Source: Pseudomonas knackmussii B13
GTDB taxonomy: Bacteria; Pseudomonadota; Gammaproteobacteria; Pseudomonadales; Pseudomonadaceae
Direction: 5' to 3'
DNA length: 64,000 nucleotides
Assembly: GCF_000689415.1 (NCBI RefSeq)
Contig: NZ_HG322950.1
Span: forward strand, 1,612,001-1,676,000
In this document: positions 7,574 to 17,275 of the stretch, piece by piece
Layout: the number at the start of each line of letters is the position of its first letter
How positions within the stretch are numbered: position 1 is the first letter of the stretch
Made by a program: the position numbers and the translations under genes
The notes under the pieces: model-generated
Told to the model about the DNA's origin: nothing
The model's input: only the letters and a program-made list of their open reading frames with translations
Database searches by the model: none

Positions 7574-9238
7574 TCACCCCAACGTATCCGGCGGCGCCTC
7601 GTAGCTCCCCGACTCGTAACTCACCCCATGCCGTACCTTGGGCGGCGCGTCGCCGACATGCAGGCTCGCGACGTTGTCGATGATCGTCTTGTCCTCCAGG
7701 GTCAGGCGGTCGAGCATCCTCAGGTGGCCGATCCAGTTGTCCACCAGGAACAGCTCCTGCCAGGACTCCTGGTCGCTGACGTCGCGGTACAGCGACCAGC
7801 GTTCGGCGCCGTTGCGCAGGCGCAGGCGGCGCAGCGGCTTGGCGGCGCGGACGAAGTCGCGGGTGCGTTCGGCTGGGATGCGATACTCGATACTCACCAG
7901 CACGGCGCCGCGCTGTTCGTCGAAGGCGAAGCTCGGTTGTCCCGGACGCGGTGCCGGCGCGCGGGCGATGCCTCCGGGGTCGAGCTCCGGCAGGCGCGAG
8001 TTGTAGAGCAACGCCACCGAGATCAGCAGCAGGCAGCCCGCGGCAAGCATTGCGCCTTGAACGCCCATGGTCTCGGCGAAGTGGCCCCAGAGGAACGAAC
8101 CCGCCGCCAGGCCGCCGTAGATCGCGGTCTGGTAGAGCGCCAGGGCGCGCGCCTTGACCCAGTCGGGCACGAGGATCTGCACCGCCGAGTTGTAGCTGGC
8201 CACCGCGGCGATCCAGCAGGTGCCGCCGAGGATCAGGGCCGGGAACAGTATCCAGAGGTTGTCCACCGCGCCGAGCACCAGCAGCACCAGGCCCAGGGTG
8301 CCGCCGCCCAGGCTGATAAGGCGGCTGGTGCCGATGTGCCGGCGCAGGCGGCCGACCAGGGTGCTGCCGAGGATGGCGCCCAGGCCCAGGGCGCCGAGCA
8401 TGTAGCCGTACACCGAGGCGCTGCCGTCCGGGTTGCGGTGCGCCAGCAGCGGCAGCAGCGCCCAGACCGCGCTGGCGGACAGGCCGAACACCGCCGAGCG
8501 CAGCATCACCAGGCGGGTGACGCTGGAGTACTGGGTGAAGCGCAGCGCCGCCACCACGCCCTCGAGGAGGTGCTCCGGCGGCAGGCTGCGCTTGGGCACG
8601 TCGCGGCGCCATTGCCAGATCGCCCAGATCAGCGAGGCGTAGCACAGGCAGTTGAAGAGGAAGACCCAGGGAGCACCGGTGACCGACAGCAGCAGGCCGC
8701 CGATGGCCGGGCCGACAGCGCGGGCGACGTTGTAGTTGACGCTGTTGAGCAGCACCGCGTCGCCCACCAGGCGCGCCGGCACTTGTTCGTTCACCGCCGC
8801 CTGCCAGGCCGGGATGGTGATGGAACTGCCCAGCGACAGCCAGAGGATCGACAGGATCAGCATCAGCGGGTCGAGGTAGCCGAGGAAAGCCAGCAGCGTC
8901 ACCAGCGCCGCGCCGGACAGTTCGATCGACAAGCCGATGAGCATGATCTTGCGGCGGTCGTGGTTGTCCGCCAGCACCCCGGAAAGGATCGACAGCAGCA
9001 CCAGCGGCAGCGCCGAGGCGACCTGGATCATCGCCACCATCAGCGGGCTGGCGTGGGCCTCGGTGACCACCCAGGCGGCGGCCACCGATTGCGCCCAGGT
9101 GCCCAGGTTGGCGAACAGGTTGCAGATCCAGATGATGCGGAAGGCAGCGATGGAGAAGGGCGCGAGCACGCCGCTGCGTTGCGGTTCGGGGTCGTTCTGC
9201 AGCGGCAGGTCGTGCTTGGGCGAAACGGATTGCAGCAT
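7574..9238 (-). CDS. MFS transporter, EntS-like (MFS_3 family) with C-terminal extra domain
   Basis: Predicted inner-membrane exporter of 554 residues. About twelve hydrophobic segments fill residues ~15-400, with the MFS loop signature GVLADNHDRRKIMLIG after the second segment. The hydrophilic C terminus (about 425-554, AVLVSIEYRIPAERTRDFV and following) looks like the antibiotic-biosynthesis-monooxygenase-like tail found on MFS_3 (PF05977) proteins related to the enterobactin exporter EntS. The start at 9238 is chosen because it has AAGGA upstream; the longer frame to 9331 has no such signal. Substrate unknown; no siderophore genes are nearby. Confidence 0.82.
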   Translation of the reverse strand: MLQSVSPKHDLPLQNDPEPQRSGVLAPFSIAAFRIIWICNLFANLGTWAQSVAAAWVVTEAHASPLMVAMIQVASALPLVLLSILSGVLADNHDRRKIMLIGLSIELSGAALVTLLAFLGYLDPLMLILSILWLSLGSSITIPAWQAAVNEQVPARLVGDAVLLNSVNYNVARAVGPAIGGLLLSVTGAPWVFLFNCLCYASLIWAIWQWRRDVPKRSLPPEHLLEGVVAALRFTQYSSVTRLVMLRSAVFGLSASAVWALLPLLAHRNPDGSASVYGYMLGALGLGAILGSTLVGRLRRHIGTSRLISLGGGTLGLVLLVLGAVDNLWILFPALILGGTCWIAAVASYNSAVQILVPDWVKARALALYQTAIYGGLAAGSFLWGHFAETMGVQGAMLAAGCLLLISVALLYNSRLPELDPGGIARAPAPRPGQPSFAFDEQRGAVLVSIEYRIPAERTRDFVRAAKPLRRLRLRNGAERWSLYRDVSDQESWQELFLVDNWIGHLRMLDRLTLEDKTIIDNVASLHVGDAPPKVRHGVSYESGSYEAPPDTLG

Positions 9239-9441
9239 GGGGTGAGTCCTTGTGCGGAGCGGCCGGCGCCGTTGGTCGCGCGTCGGCCCGCCATGCCGGG
9301 GAAGTGTAGTGGCCGGCATCGCGGGTGCCATTGATGATGGTCAGGCATGGCGCTATCGGTGACTTGCGCTGGCCCGCCGCGGCTGGGCCGGCGCCGGCAG
9401 GGTTGCTAGGCTGCGCGGCAAAAAACAACAAGGGAATCTCG

Positions 9442-10743
9442 ATGAATCGCCTGACCCGCCTGGCCCTGCTGTCGTCCCTGCTGCTCCTGCCACGCTGCCT
9501 GTGGGCCTGGTCCAATCACGCCATGGGCACCTATGAGGCCCTGGAGAAATTGCCGGCCGTGGCTCAGGCGCCGGCGGTTTCGGTGGAGACGCTGGAGGCC
9601 TTCCTCGCCGCCGAAGGCCCGGGGCTCGCGCAACTGCTCGATGAGCAGGAGCGCTTCGCCCGCGAGCACTTCCGCGCCTATCCGCCGCGGCCGGACGACT
9701 TGCGCTTCAGTGGTGAGGAACAGGGCGAACGACGCCAGGCCTTCCTCATGGCGCTGCGCCTGAATCCCGAGATCAAGCTGGCCGACGCGATCCAGCCGTT
9801 GCCAGGCAACGACCAGCCCGAGCGCCTGCACCTGAAGGCATCGGATGTGCTGGTGTTCCACGACCTCGCCGGCTGGGCGACCTGGCGTTTCATCGCCTTG
9901 CAGCCGGGTGAATCGGTCGCCGCCCTTGCGGTGCTGGCCAGTGCCAGCGACGAGCCGGACTTCGGCCACGACATCCACCTGTTCAGCGACAACCCCGGCG
10001 CGGCCGGCCAGCGCTATGGCTTCGGCCCGCAGCCCTTCGGCGATCCGGGCTACGAGTTCAGCTCGCAGGCGCCGTTCCACATGGGCTTCTACCACGAGTC
10101 GCCGATCATCTTCGCCGGCGCGCCCTACCTGAAGCGCAGCTGGCCGGAGTGGCGTGCTTACCAGTTCCACGGCCTGGCGCGCTACGCCTTCGAACACGGC
10201 CATCCGTACTGGGGCTACCGCTTCCTCGGCTGGTCCCTGCACTACGTCCAGGACCTGACCCAGCCCTACCACAGCACGCCGCTGCCCGGCGAAACCACCA
10301 CCAGCATGCTGTGGACGGCGGTGAAGGCCATGGCCGGCTTCGATGCCGACAAGAAGGCCGCGATCAGCCGCGTGGCGGCCCGCCACATCGGCATGGAGCA
10401 CTACCAGCTGGACTGGTTGCTGGAATCGCTCCGCAATCCGCAGGGCGCGGCTTTGCTGATGGCTTACGACGACACGAACGGCGATGGGGATTACCCGGCG
10501 TACTCCAGCGAGTATCCGCGCGAAGTGGTAGCGGCGGAATCGCATGCCCACGCAGCGGCCTTAGATGCGGCAATAGGTCACTGGTTGGCAACAATCCCGG
10601 CGAATGCCGGCCAGGGTTTCAGTGCGGGGAATCAGTTGGCGCCGCTGCAGCACGATGCGCAATTGGACGAGCAGTTGCTGGGGTTGCAGAAGGCGTTCGG
10701 CGCGCATAGCCGCAATCTGGTGCGGTCGGTGCTGGAGCCTTGA
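9442..10743 (+). CDS. Secreted phospholipase C/P1 nuclease-fold protein
   Basis: Predicted exported protein of 433 residues with a signal peptide (residues 1-~21, hydrophobic LALLSSLLLLP core). Cleavage before W-S-N-H would give an N-terminal tryptophan, which binds zinc in the phospholipase C/P1 nuclease family. The family zinc motif HxxxDxxxPxH is present in LHYVQDLTQPYHSTPL (around residue 268), with further histidines (FHGLARYAFEHGH). Likely a zinc phosphodiesterase acting on phospholipid or nucleic acid in the periplasm or outside the cell; substrate not predictable. The start at 9442 follows AAGGGA. No operon partner. Confidence 0.72.
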   Translation: MNRLTRLALLSSLLLLPRCLWAWSNHAMGTYEALEKLPAVAQAPAVSVETLEAFLAAEGPGLAQLLDEQERFAREHFRAYPPRPDDLRFSGEEQGERRQAFLMALRLNPEIKLADAIQPLPGNDQPERLHLKASDVLVFHDLAGWATWRFIALQPGESVAALAVLASASDEPDFGHDIHLFSDNPGAAGQRYGFGPQPFGDPGYEFSSQAPFHMGFYHESPIIFAGAPYLKRSWPEWRAYQFHGLARYAFEHGHPYWGYRFLGWSLHYVQDLTQPYHSTPLPGETTTSMLWTAVKAMAGFDADKKAAISRVAARHIGMEHYQLDWLLESLRNPQGAALLMAYDDTNGDGDYPAYSSEYPREVVAAESHAHAAALDAAIGHWLATIPANAGQGFSAGNQLAPLQHDAQLDEQLLGLQKAFGAHSRNLVRSVLEP

Positions 10744-10785
10744 GAGAAGCGCAGAGCGGGAAGCGAGGGGAATGCTAGCGCCGCG

Positions 10786-10813
10786 CCGCGAAGGGGGCGT
10801 GGACCCTTCGCGG
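10786..10813. terminator. Hairpin between convergent genes
   Basis: CCGCGAAGGG (10786-10795) pairs perfectly with CCCTTCGCGG (10804-10813). It lies between two genes that converge on it and could serve both transcripts, but it lacks a clear T run, so terminator function is uncertain. Confidence 0.45.
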
Positions 10814-10829
10814 TGGCATCGGGTAGGGC

Positions 10830-11093
10830 TTAGCCGCCAGTGCAGCCGCTGCCCATGACCTGGTATTCGAGGGTGTGGCGCTGACCCTGGGAATCCTCGT
10901 AGGTCATCTGGGCCGGAACGACGCCGCAGACGTTGGAAACATCGGTGGTGGAAACCACGTGGGCGATGTCCAGTTTCATGCCGTAGGTGTATTGCTCGAC
11001 AGCCGGACTCTGAGGTTGGGCAGCGGCGTCCGCCTGCTCGGCGAGGGCGAGCGAAGAGAAACCGGCCAGGGCCAGAACGACTAGGGCTTTCAT
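10830..11093 (-). CDS. DUF2790 small periplasmic protein
   Basis: An 87-residue protein with a signal peptide (MKALVVLALAGFSSLALA) and a short mature part containing YGMKLDIAHVVST, CGVVPAQMTYEDSQG and a C-terminal MGSGCTGG. This matches the pseudomonad DUF2790 family, of unknown function; two cysteines could form a disulfide. The start at 11093 is preferred over the longer frame to 11168 because only this start gives a proper signal peptide. Function unknown. Confidence 0.75.
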   Translation of the reverse strand: MKALVVLALAGFSSLALAEQADAAAQPQSPAVEQYTYGMKLDIAHVVSTTDVSNVCGVVPAQMTYEDSQGQRHTLEYQVMGSGCTGG

Positions 11094-11423
11094 GTTTTTA
11101 CCTGCCTTTTTCCCGAGCGGGAGCCGCATCCGGGCGCACGCGGCCAGGACGAAGATATTCGGCTTCATCGGGAGGGTGTCTTTAGGGAATTTCGATCGGG
11201 TTCTTGGGGTGTTTCAGCGCGCTTCGACAGCAAGCAAATGGTAGGTCCGCAGGGCGTCGATTCATATGTCTGGACGCCTTAAATACCTCGTACTAAAAGG
11301 CAACAATCCAGCTGTGGCGCGGGTTTGCGGGCGGGGCGGGCGATCTGGCGGCGAGGTTTTCGTGCGGTTGGAACCAGGGCGCGCGAAATCGTCGCCCGTG
11401 GCATGGCGTCGCAGGCTGGGTTC
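11094..11423. other. Intergenic region without supported gene
   Basis: Upstream region of the DUF2790 gene. Overlapping short frames on both strands show no family resemblance and look like chance reading of GC-rich DNA. Confidence 0.5.
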
Positions 11424-11521
11424 GTAGGATGGGTTGAGCGAAGCGAAACCCATGCGGTCGGCATCGGCCTCCGAACGAAGTTCCGTGCAGCATGGGTTTC
11501 GCAGGCTCAACCCATCCTACG
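11424..11521. repeat. Long inverted repeat of the GTAGGATGGGTTGAGC type
   Basis: The arm starting CGTAGGATGGGTTGAGC and ending GCGAAACCCATG is mirrored almost perfectly by CATGGGTTTCGC...CTCAACCCATCCTACG ending at 11521, with about 36 bases between. This is a dispersed pseudomonad intergenic repeat. It sits about 30 bases beyond the stop of the FUSC gene. Confidence 0.85.
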
Positions 11522-11550
11522 GCTACGGGGTGCGAAGGCCTTGTTCGACC

Positions 11551-13698
11551 TCAACCGCGCAGCGGCGAGCTGGGGTCGAGCAGGGAAGTGCGGATGAAGT
11601 GCAGGTAGCTGCAGGTCCGGCGCAGTGGCGAGGTATCGAAGTGCGGCGGGCGCGGCTCGTGGGTGTTGCGGGTGCAGTGGATGGCATGCTCGACCGCCGC
11701 CAGCGCGCGCAGCCGGTTGTTCTCGCCGGGCTGGATGAACAGGCGGATCAGCGCCCGGCCCATCACGCGGATGGCGTTGCGCCAGGGCATGTTCTCGGCG
11801 TACCAGGGTTCGTCCGGCAGGCTTGCCTGCTCGCGGCGCAGCTCGATGATCGCGTGGCCCACTTCCTGTACCTGGAACATCCAGCGCAGCAGCCGGCGCT
11901 GCACGTCGGGGCGGCCGCTGGCGAGGCCGTAGGCCTGGTTGAGGAGGTCGCGGGTGCCGCTCTCGAAGCCCGACGACAGGCCCTTCAGCGGATCGCTGAT
12001 GGTGTGCACCACGCGCATGCGCAGCTCGGTCTCCAGGCGCTTCCACAGCCAGGGGCGGTTGGGCGGGAGTATCACCATCGAGGCGATCACCGCCATGCCC
12101 ATCGACAGCAGCATGGCCAGGTACTCGTTGATGAAGGTGTAGGCGTCGTAGCGCGCCAGGTTGGCCGGCAGCGAGGCGATGCAGAACCACACCAGCAGGC
12201 CGACCCCGTAGCCGCTCCACTGCGGACGCGAGATGAGGAAGGCGCCAAGGGCGAACACCGGGGCGAGCACGAAGCACAGCAGCGGGAAACCATCCAGGTG
12301 CGGCAGCACGCGGAAGGTCAGGACGAAGCCGAGGGTCGCGCCGAGCAGGGTGCCGAGGGTCAGTTGCAGCGACAGGCGCTTGGGATTGGGCGAGGCCGAA
12401 GACAGTGCGGCGATCAGCACCGAGGTGAGGGTAAAGGTGGCGCCGCTGAGCCAGGACGTCTCGATCCAGAGCACCCCGCCGACCAGCACCAGCAACGCGC
12501 AGCGCAGGCCGGCGACACTGGCGGCCAGGGCGTTGGCCTTGGGCGTGAAACGCTCCTTCCAGTGCTCGCGGGCATGCTTGTGCGCGGCCAGCGAGGCGTG
12601 GGTCTGGGCGTAGTCGTGGAGGTCGCCGGCGAAGCGGTAGAGCAGCTCGGCGGCGGTCTCGAAATCGAGCTGGTCAGCCTCGCGCGGGCAGCTGTGGCCG
12701 AGCTTGGCGCGCGCCTCGCGGATCTGCGCCATGAGCTGCTGGCGGCAGTGCTCCAGCTGGGCGGCGAGGAAGGCCGCGTCGGCATCGCGCAGGGGTCGGC
12801 CATGCCAGCTGGCGAGCAGGCTGCCGACCTCGACCAGGCACGGCATCAGCACTTCCAGCACGGCTGCGGCCTGGCGTTCGCGCAAGCGATCGAGCAGGCG
12901 CTGCAGGGCGTGGAAGCGCGTGGTCAGCTGCATGAACTCGCTGTTCAGGCGCGCCAGGCGGCCGCTGCGCAGGCGCATGTGCGGGTCTTCGAAGGCGGTG
13001 ACGTTGCGCAGGTTCTCCAGGCCCACCGCTTCGGCGGCGATGCGTGCGGCGGCCTGCTCGAAACGTGTGGCGTCGAGGGTACCTTCCAGGCCGGCGGCGG
13101 CCAGCCCGGCGAAGTCGCCGAAGCGGGCGTCGAGCGCGTTGCGCAGGGCGGCGCTGCTGGTCTGCGGAAAGATCAGCGCGCTGACCACGCCGGTGCAGAG
13201 GATGCCCAGGGTGATCTCCAGTACCCGCCACAACGCCTGCATGAATGCGCCCTCGGGGTGCAGGGTGGCGGGAATGCCGATCATCACCGCGGTGTAGCCG
13301 GCAAGCAGGCAGGCGTAGGCGCGGAAGTCGCGGTAGCGCGCGGCGCCGGCGGTGCACAGGCCAACCCAGATCGACACGCAGAGCAGGAAGAGCACGCGCT
13401 CCTGGGCGAACAGGGCGATGAAGGTGACCATCACCGTCAGCCCGGCGAGGGTGCCGAGGATGCGGTAGAAACTCTTCGCCAATACCTGGCCGCTCTGTGG
13501 CTGCAGCACGATGAAGGCGCTGACCAGCACGGTGTTCGGCTGCGGCAGTTCGAGGCGGTAGGCCAGCCACAGGGCGGTGAAGGCGGTGATCAGGGTCTTG
13601 GCGATGAACACCCAGGTGATGCCGTCACTGCGTGCCCACTCGGCCAGGGCCTGGCGCAGGGCGTTCGCGTCGGGCAGACGCATGCTCAGACTGCTCAT
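11551..13698 (-). CDS. FUSC/AaeB-family inner-membrane efflux protein
   Basis: A 715-residue protein with two blocks of membrane segments (about residues 20-170 and 370-510) and two long cytoplasmic parts, the layout of the fusaric-acid-resistance/AaeB family that exports aromatic carboxylates such as p-hydroxybenzoate. The start at 13698 (MSSLSMRLPDANALRQALAEW) is preceded by GAGG at 8 bases. It is divergent from a LysR gene, as aaeB is from aaeR. The MFP and AaeX-type partners usually seen with AaeB are absent here, so the substrate and partner proteins are open. Confidence 0.78.
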   Translation of the reverse strand: MSSLSMRLPDANALRQALAEWARSDGITWVFIAKTLITAFTALWLAYRLELPQPNTVLVSAFIVLQPQSGQVLAKSFYRILGTLAGLTVMVTFIALFAQERVLFLLCVSIWVGLCTAGAARYRDFRAYACLLAGYTAVMIGIPATLHPEGAFMQALWRVLEITLGILCTGVVSALIFPQTSSAALRNALDARFGDFAGLAAAGLEGTLDATRFEQAAARIAAEAVGLENLRNVTAFEDPHMRLRSGRLARLNSEFMQLTTRFHALQRLLDRLRERQAAAVLEVLMPCLVEVGSLLASWHGRPLRDADAAFLAAQLEHCRQQLMAQIREARAKLGHSCPREADQLDFETAAELLYRFAGDLHDYAQTHASLAAHKHAREHWKERFTPKANALAASVAGLRCALLVLVGGVLWIETSWLSGATFTLTSVLIAALSSASPNPKRLSLQLTLGTLLGATLGFVLTFRVLPHLDGFPLLCFVLAPVFALGAFLISRPQWSGYGVGLLVWFCIASLPANLARYDAYTFINEYLAMLLSMGMAVIASMVILPPNRPWLWKRLETELRMRVVHTISDPLKGLSSGFESGTRDLLNQAYGLASGRPDVQRRLLRWMFQVQEVGHAIIELRREQASLPDEPWYAENMPWRNAIRVMGRALIRLFIQPGENNRLRALAAVEHAIHCTRNTHEPRPPHFDTSPLRRTCSYLHFIRTSLLDPSSPLRG

Positions 13699-14015
13699 GG
13701 GACATGCCTCGAGATCGATGCTGGAAGGGCTGGGAAGGTCGAAGGGATAACAGCGGGATGAAGCGCCTGGCACGAATGGCGGAACACAGCTTCGGATCCT
13801 GGATACAGCGGGGGCCGCGGTGGGAGGGCGATTCTAGAAGGCGGGCGGAGGCGGGATAAGTTGACGGATGGAAGAATGATTGTTGCCTGATGGAGCAATA
13901 ATTTTGCCGGGGTCGATGTGCGACAATTCGCCGCCTGTCTTGAGTCTGTAACAAGGTTTTGCTTGGTGGCGAGTGCCGCCGCAAGCCTTGGCTCGCCGAC
14001 AGGCTTTGAGGAGAA
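13699..14015. promoter_or_regulatory. Divergent promoter region FUSC / LysR
   Basis: This 317-base spacer must hold both promoters. It contains an interrupted palindrome, ATTGTTGC (13879-13886) and GCAATAAT (13895-13902), matching at seven of eight positions and AT-rich in an otherwise GC-rich region. It lies upstream of the LysR gene where an autoregulatory LysR site would be expected. Assignment is by position and symmetry only. Confidence 0.45.
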
Positions 14016-14972
14016 ATGATGGACCTGCTGCACAACATGCGTGCCTTTGTCTGTGTCGCCGAGACCGGCAGCTTCACCGCCGCCGCCCAGCGCATGGACC
14101 TCACCACGGCCTACGTCTCGCGTACCGTGGCCAAGCTCGAAGCCCACCTGCGTACCCGCCTGCTGCACCGCACCACCCGCCGCATCGCCCTGACCGAGGC
14201 CGGCCAGCGCTACCTGCTGCGCTGCCAGCAGATCCTCGGCTACATCGAGGAAGCGGAGGCCGAGGCCAGCGACGCGCACTCGCGTCCGGCCGGCAAGCTC
14301 AAGGTGCATGCCATGACCGGGATCGGCCAGCACTACCTGATCAAGGCGATCTCGCGGTACTGCGAGAAGTACGCCGAGGTCGGCTTCGACCTGACCCTGG
14401 CCAACCGCACCACCGACATCCTCGACGAGGGCTACGACATCTCGGTGGTGATCGCCCCCGAGCTTCCGGACTCCGGTTTCGTCTCCAAGCAGTTGGGGCA
14501 GACCTACAGCGTGCTCTGCGCTGCGCCGGGCTACGTCGCCAGGCACGGCTTCCCTAACGTGCCGGCCGACCTCGCCACGCACCGCTGCCTGCGTCTGGTG
14601 AACAACGTGATGTCGCTGGACAAGTGGCTGTTCCACGGCCCGGACGGCGAAGAGCTGGCCCACGTCGACCACACGCACTTCCAGGTCAATACCGCCGACG
14701 CCCTGACCGAAGCGGTGGTCGCCGGGATGGGCATTGGCGCGTTGCCGGTGTATTCGGCCGTCGAGGGGCTGCGCAGCGGCAAGCTGGTGCGGGTGATGCC
14801 CAACTTCAGCCTGTTCCACCTCAACATCTATGCGCTCTACCCCTCGCGGCAGTTCCTCGACGCCAAGATCCGCACCTGGGTCGAGTTCCTGCGCGACTGC
14901 ATCCCCGGCATGCTCGCCGAGCACGAGCAGCTGATGGTCGAGCACAGCGCGCGGCTGCACCCGGCCTCCTGA
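14016..14972 (+). CDS. LysR family transcriptional regulator (AaeR-like)
   Basis: A 318-residue LysR regulator: N-terminal winged HTH (residues 1-60, TGSFTAAAQRMDLTTAYVSR) and an effector-binding domain from about 90 to 300 (KLKVHAMTGIGQHYLIKAIS). GAGGAG precedes a doubled ATGATG, so translation may start at 14016 or 14019. Divergent orientation to the FUSC efflux gene suggests it controls that gene in response to an aromatic acid; this is inferred from arrangement, not from the protein. Confidence 0.85.
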   Translation: MMDLLHNMRAFVCVAETGSFTAAAQRMDLTTAYVSRTVAKLEAHLRTRLLHRTTRRIALTEAGQRYLLRCQQILGYIEEAEAEASDAHSRPAGKLKVHAMTGIGQHYLIKAISRYCEKYAEVGFDLTLANRTTDILDEGYDISVVIAPELPDSGFVSKQLGQTYSVLCAAPGYVARHGFPNVPADLATHRCLRLVNNVMSLDKWLFHGPDGEELAHVDHTHFQVNTADALTEAVVAGMGIGALPVYSAVEGLRSGKLVRVMPNFSLFHLNIYALYPSRQFLDAKIRTWVEFLRDCIPGMLAEHEQLMVEHSARLHPAS

Positions 14973-15163
14973 CGTTCCCTTCCAGCTTCCCTCTCTCCCT
15001 GAACGGGGCCTGTGACGCTTTGCCGCAGGCCCCGTCAGTCGGGCTTATGCGCCTCATCAGTACGAACATGGATTGGTAAGACCATGGTCGTATGGCTCCT
15101 GCAGACCCCTCTCGTTACAACTTGACGCAACAAAAACAACACTCCGTACCGAGGTAATGCGTC

Positions 15164-17119
15164 ATGACTGCGGCATCCGTGTATCCCGTGCGTCCCGAAG
15201 TGGCCGCCAATACCCTGACCGACGAAGCCACCTACAAGAAGCTGTACCAGCAGTCGGTGGTGAATCCGGATGGCTTCTGGCGCGAACAGGGGCAACGGAT
15301 CGACTGGATCAAGCCCTTCACCAAGGTCAAGCAGACCTCCTTCGACGACCACCACGTCGACATCAAGTGGTTCGCCGACGGCACCCTGAACGTCTCCTAC
15401 AACTGCCTCGACCGCCATCTCGCCGAGCGCGGCGACCAGGTGGCGATCATCTGGGAAGGCGACGACCCCGCGGACCACAAGGAAATCACCTACCGCGAGC
15501 TGCACGAGCAGGTCTGCAAGTTCGCCAACGCCCTGCGCGGCCAGGACGTGCATCGCGGTGACGTAGTGACCATCTACATGCCGATGATCCCGGAAGCGGT
15601 AGTCGCCATGCTCGCCTGCACCCGCATCGGCGCCATCCACTCCGTAGTGTTCGGCGGCTTCTCCCCCGAAGCGCTGGCCGGCCGCATCATCGACTGCCGC
15701 TCGAAGATCGTGATCACCGCCGACGAAGGCGTGCGCGGCGGCAAGAAAACCCCGCTGAAGGCCAACGTCGACGACGCCCTGACCAACCCGGAAACCAGCA
15801 GCGTGCAGAAGATCATCGTCTGCAAGCGCACCGGCTCCGACATCAAGTGGAACCAGCATCGCGACGTCTGGTACGAAGACCTGATGAAGGTCGCCGGCTC
15901 CACCTGCGCGCCGAAGGAAATGGGCGCCGAGGACCCGCTGTTCATCCTCTACACCTCCGGCTCCACCGGTAAGCCCAAGGGCGTGCTGCACACCACCGGC
16001 GGCTACCTGGTGTATGCCTCGCTGACCCACGAGCGCGTGTTCGACTACCGCCCCGGCGAAGTCTTCTGGTGCACCGCCGACATCGGCTGGGTCACCGGCC
16101 ACAGCTACGTGGTCTACGGCCCGCTGGCCAACGGCGCGACCACCGTGCTGTTCGAGGGCGTGCCGAACTACCCGGACATCACCCGCGTCGCCAAGATCGT
16201 CGACAAGCACAAGGTCAACATCCTCTACACCGCGCCGACCGCCATTCGCGCCATGATGGCCGAGGGCAAGGCGGCGGTCGCCGGCGCCGATGGCTCCAGC
16301 CTGCGCCTGCTGGGTTCGGTGGGCGAGCCGATCAACCCGGAAGCCTGGCAGTGGTACTACGAGACCGTCGGCCAGTCGCGCTGCCCGATCGTCGACACCT
16401 GGTGGCAGACCGAAACCGGCGCCTGCCTGATGACCCCGCTGCCGGGCGCCCACGCCATGAAGCCGGGCTCCGCCGCCAAGCCGTTCTTCGGCGTGGTGCC
16501 GGCGCTGGTGGACAACCTGGGCAACATCATCGAGGGCGCCGCCGAGGGCAACCTGGTGATTCTCGACTCCTGGCCGGGTCAGGCGCGCACTTTGTTCGGT
16601 GACCACGACCGCTTCGTCGACACCTACTTCAAGACCTTCAAGGGCATGTACTTCACCGGCGACGGCGCCCGTCGCGACGAAGACGGCTACTACTGGATCA
16701 CTGGCCGCGTCGACGACGTGCTCAACGTCTCCGGCCACCGCATGGGCACCGCCGAGATCGAAAGCGCCATGGTCGCCCACCCGAAAGTGGCCGAGGCTGC
16801 CGTGGTTGGCGTACCGCACGACATCAAGGGGCAGGGCATCTATGTCTACGTCACCCTGAACGCCGGCGAGGAAGCCAACGAGCAACTGCGCCAGGAGCTC
16901 AAGGCCTGGGTGCGCAAGGAGATCGGTCCGATCGCCACCCCGGACGTCATCCAGTGGGCCCCCGGCCTGCCGAAGACCCGCTCGGGCAAGATCATGCGCC
17001 GCATCCTGCGCAAGATCGCCACCGCCGAGTACGACGCCCTGGGTGACATCTCCACCCTGGCCGACCCGGGCGTGGTACAGCACCTGGTGGACACCCATCG
17101 GGCGATGAAAGCCGCCTGA
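15164..17119 (+). CDS. acs: Acetyl-CoA synthetase
   Basis: AMP-forming acetate:CoA ligase of 651 residues, the standard length. The adenylate-forming motif YTSGSTGKPKGV is at about residues 263-274, the WWQTETG motif follows, and the C-terminal TRSGKIMRRILRKIA holds the lysine that is acetylated to switch the enzyme off in studied homologs. The start at 15164 follows GAGG. It stands alone with its own terminator, between the LysR gene and a toxin-antitoxin pair; PAO1 acsA also lies just before the aot operon, with no TA pair that I recall between them. Confidence 0.96.
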   Translation: MTAASVYPVRPEVAANTLTDEATYKKLYQQSVVNPDGFWREQGQRIDWIKPFTKVKQTSFDDHHVDIKWFADGTLNVSYNCLDRHLAERGDQVAIIWEGDDPADHKEITYRELHEQVCKFANALRGQDVHRGDVVTIYMPMIPEAVVAMLACTRIGAIHSVVFGGFSPEALAGRIIDCRSKIVITADEGVRGGKKTPLKANVDDALTNPETSSVQKIIVCKRTGSDIKWNQHRDVWYEDLMKVAGSTCAPKEMGAEDPLFILYTSGSTGKPKGVLHTTGGYLVYASLTHERVFDYRPGEVFWCTADIGWVTGHSYVVYGPLANGATTVLFEGVPNYPDITRVAKIVDKHKVNILYTAPTAIRAMMAEGKAAVAGADGSSLRLLGSVGEPINPEAWQWYYETVGQSRCPIVDTWWQTETGACLMTPLPGAHAMKPGSAAKPFFGVVPALVDNLGNIIEGAAEGNLVILDSWPGQARTLFGDHDRFVDTYFKTFKGMYFTGDGARRDEDGYYWITGRVDDVLNVSGHRMGTAEIESAMVAHPKVAEAAVVGVPHDIKGQGIYVYVTLNAGEEANEQLRQELKAWVRKEIGPIATPDVIQWAPGLPKTRSGKIMRRILRKIATAEYDALGDISTLADPGVVQHLVDTHRAMKAA

Positions 17120-17134
17120 TCCGTCCGTGAAACG

Positions 17135-17166
17135 AAAACGCCCCGCTTGCCGGGGCGTTTTTCTTT
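17135..17166 (+). terminator. Rho-independent terminator of acs
   Basis: Stem AAAACGCCCCG / CGGGGCGTTTT with the loop CTTGC, followed by a T-rich tail, 16 bases after the acs stop. Confidence 0.92.
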
Positions 17167-17250
17167 GTGTGCGGCGGAAATATCAGACGCGCTTCTTCAT
17201 CACGCTTGATCGACCGGTGGTCTCCGACCGCGCAGGATAGGGCTTCTTAA

Positions 17251-17271
17251 ATATACGCAAAAAGCGCATAT
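17251..17271. promoter_or_regulatory. Candidate operator of the toxin-antitoxin pair
   Basis: ATATACGC (17251-17258) and GCGCATAT (17264-17271) form a palindrome with one mismatch around an AAAAA spacer. It lies immediately before the toxin start, where the antitoxin would bind for autorepression. A perfect TATAAT hexamer (17269-17274) overlaps its right edge. Confidence 0.55.
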
Positions 17272-17275
17272 AATT

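Noticed and set aside
11434..13761. 775-codon frame on the plus strand
   Set aside because: Antisense to the FUSC gene and extending into a dispersed inverted repeat; no domain recognised.
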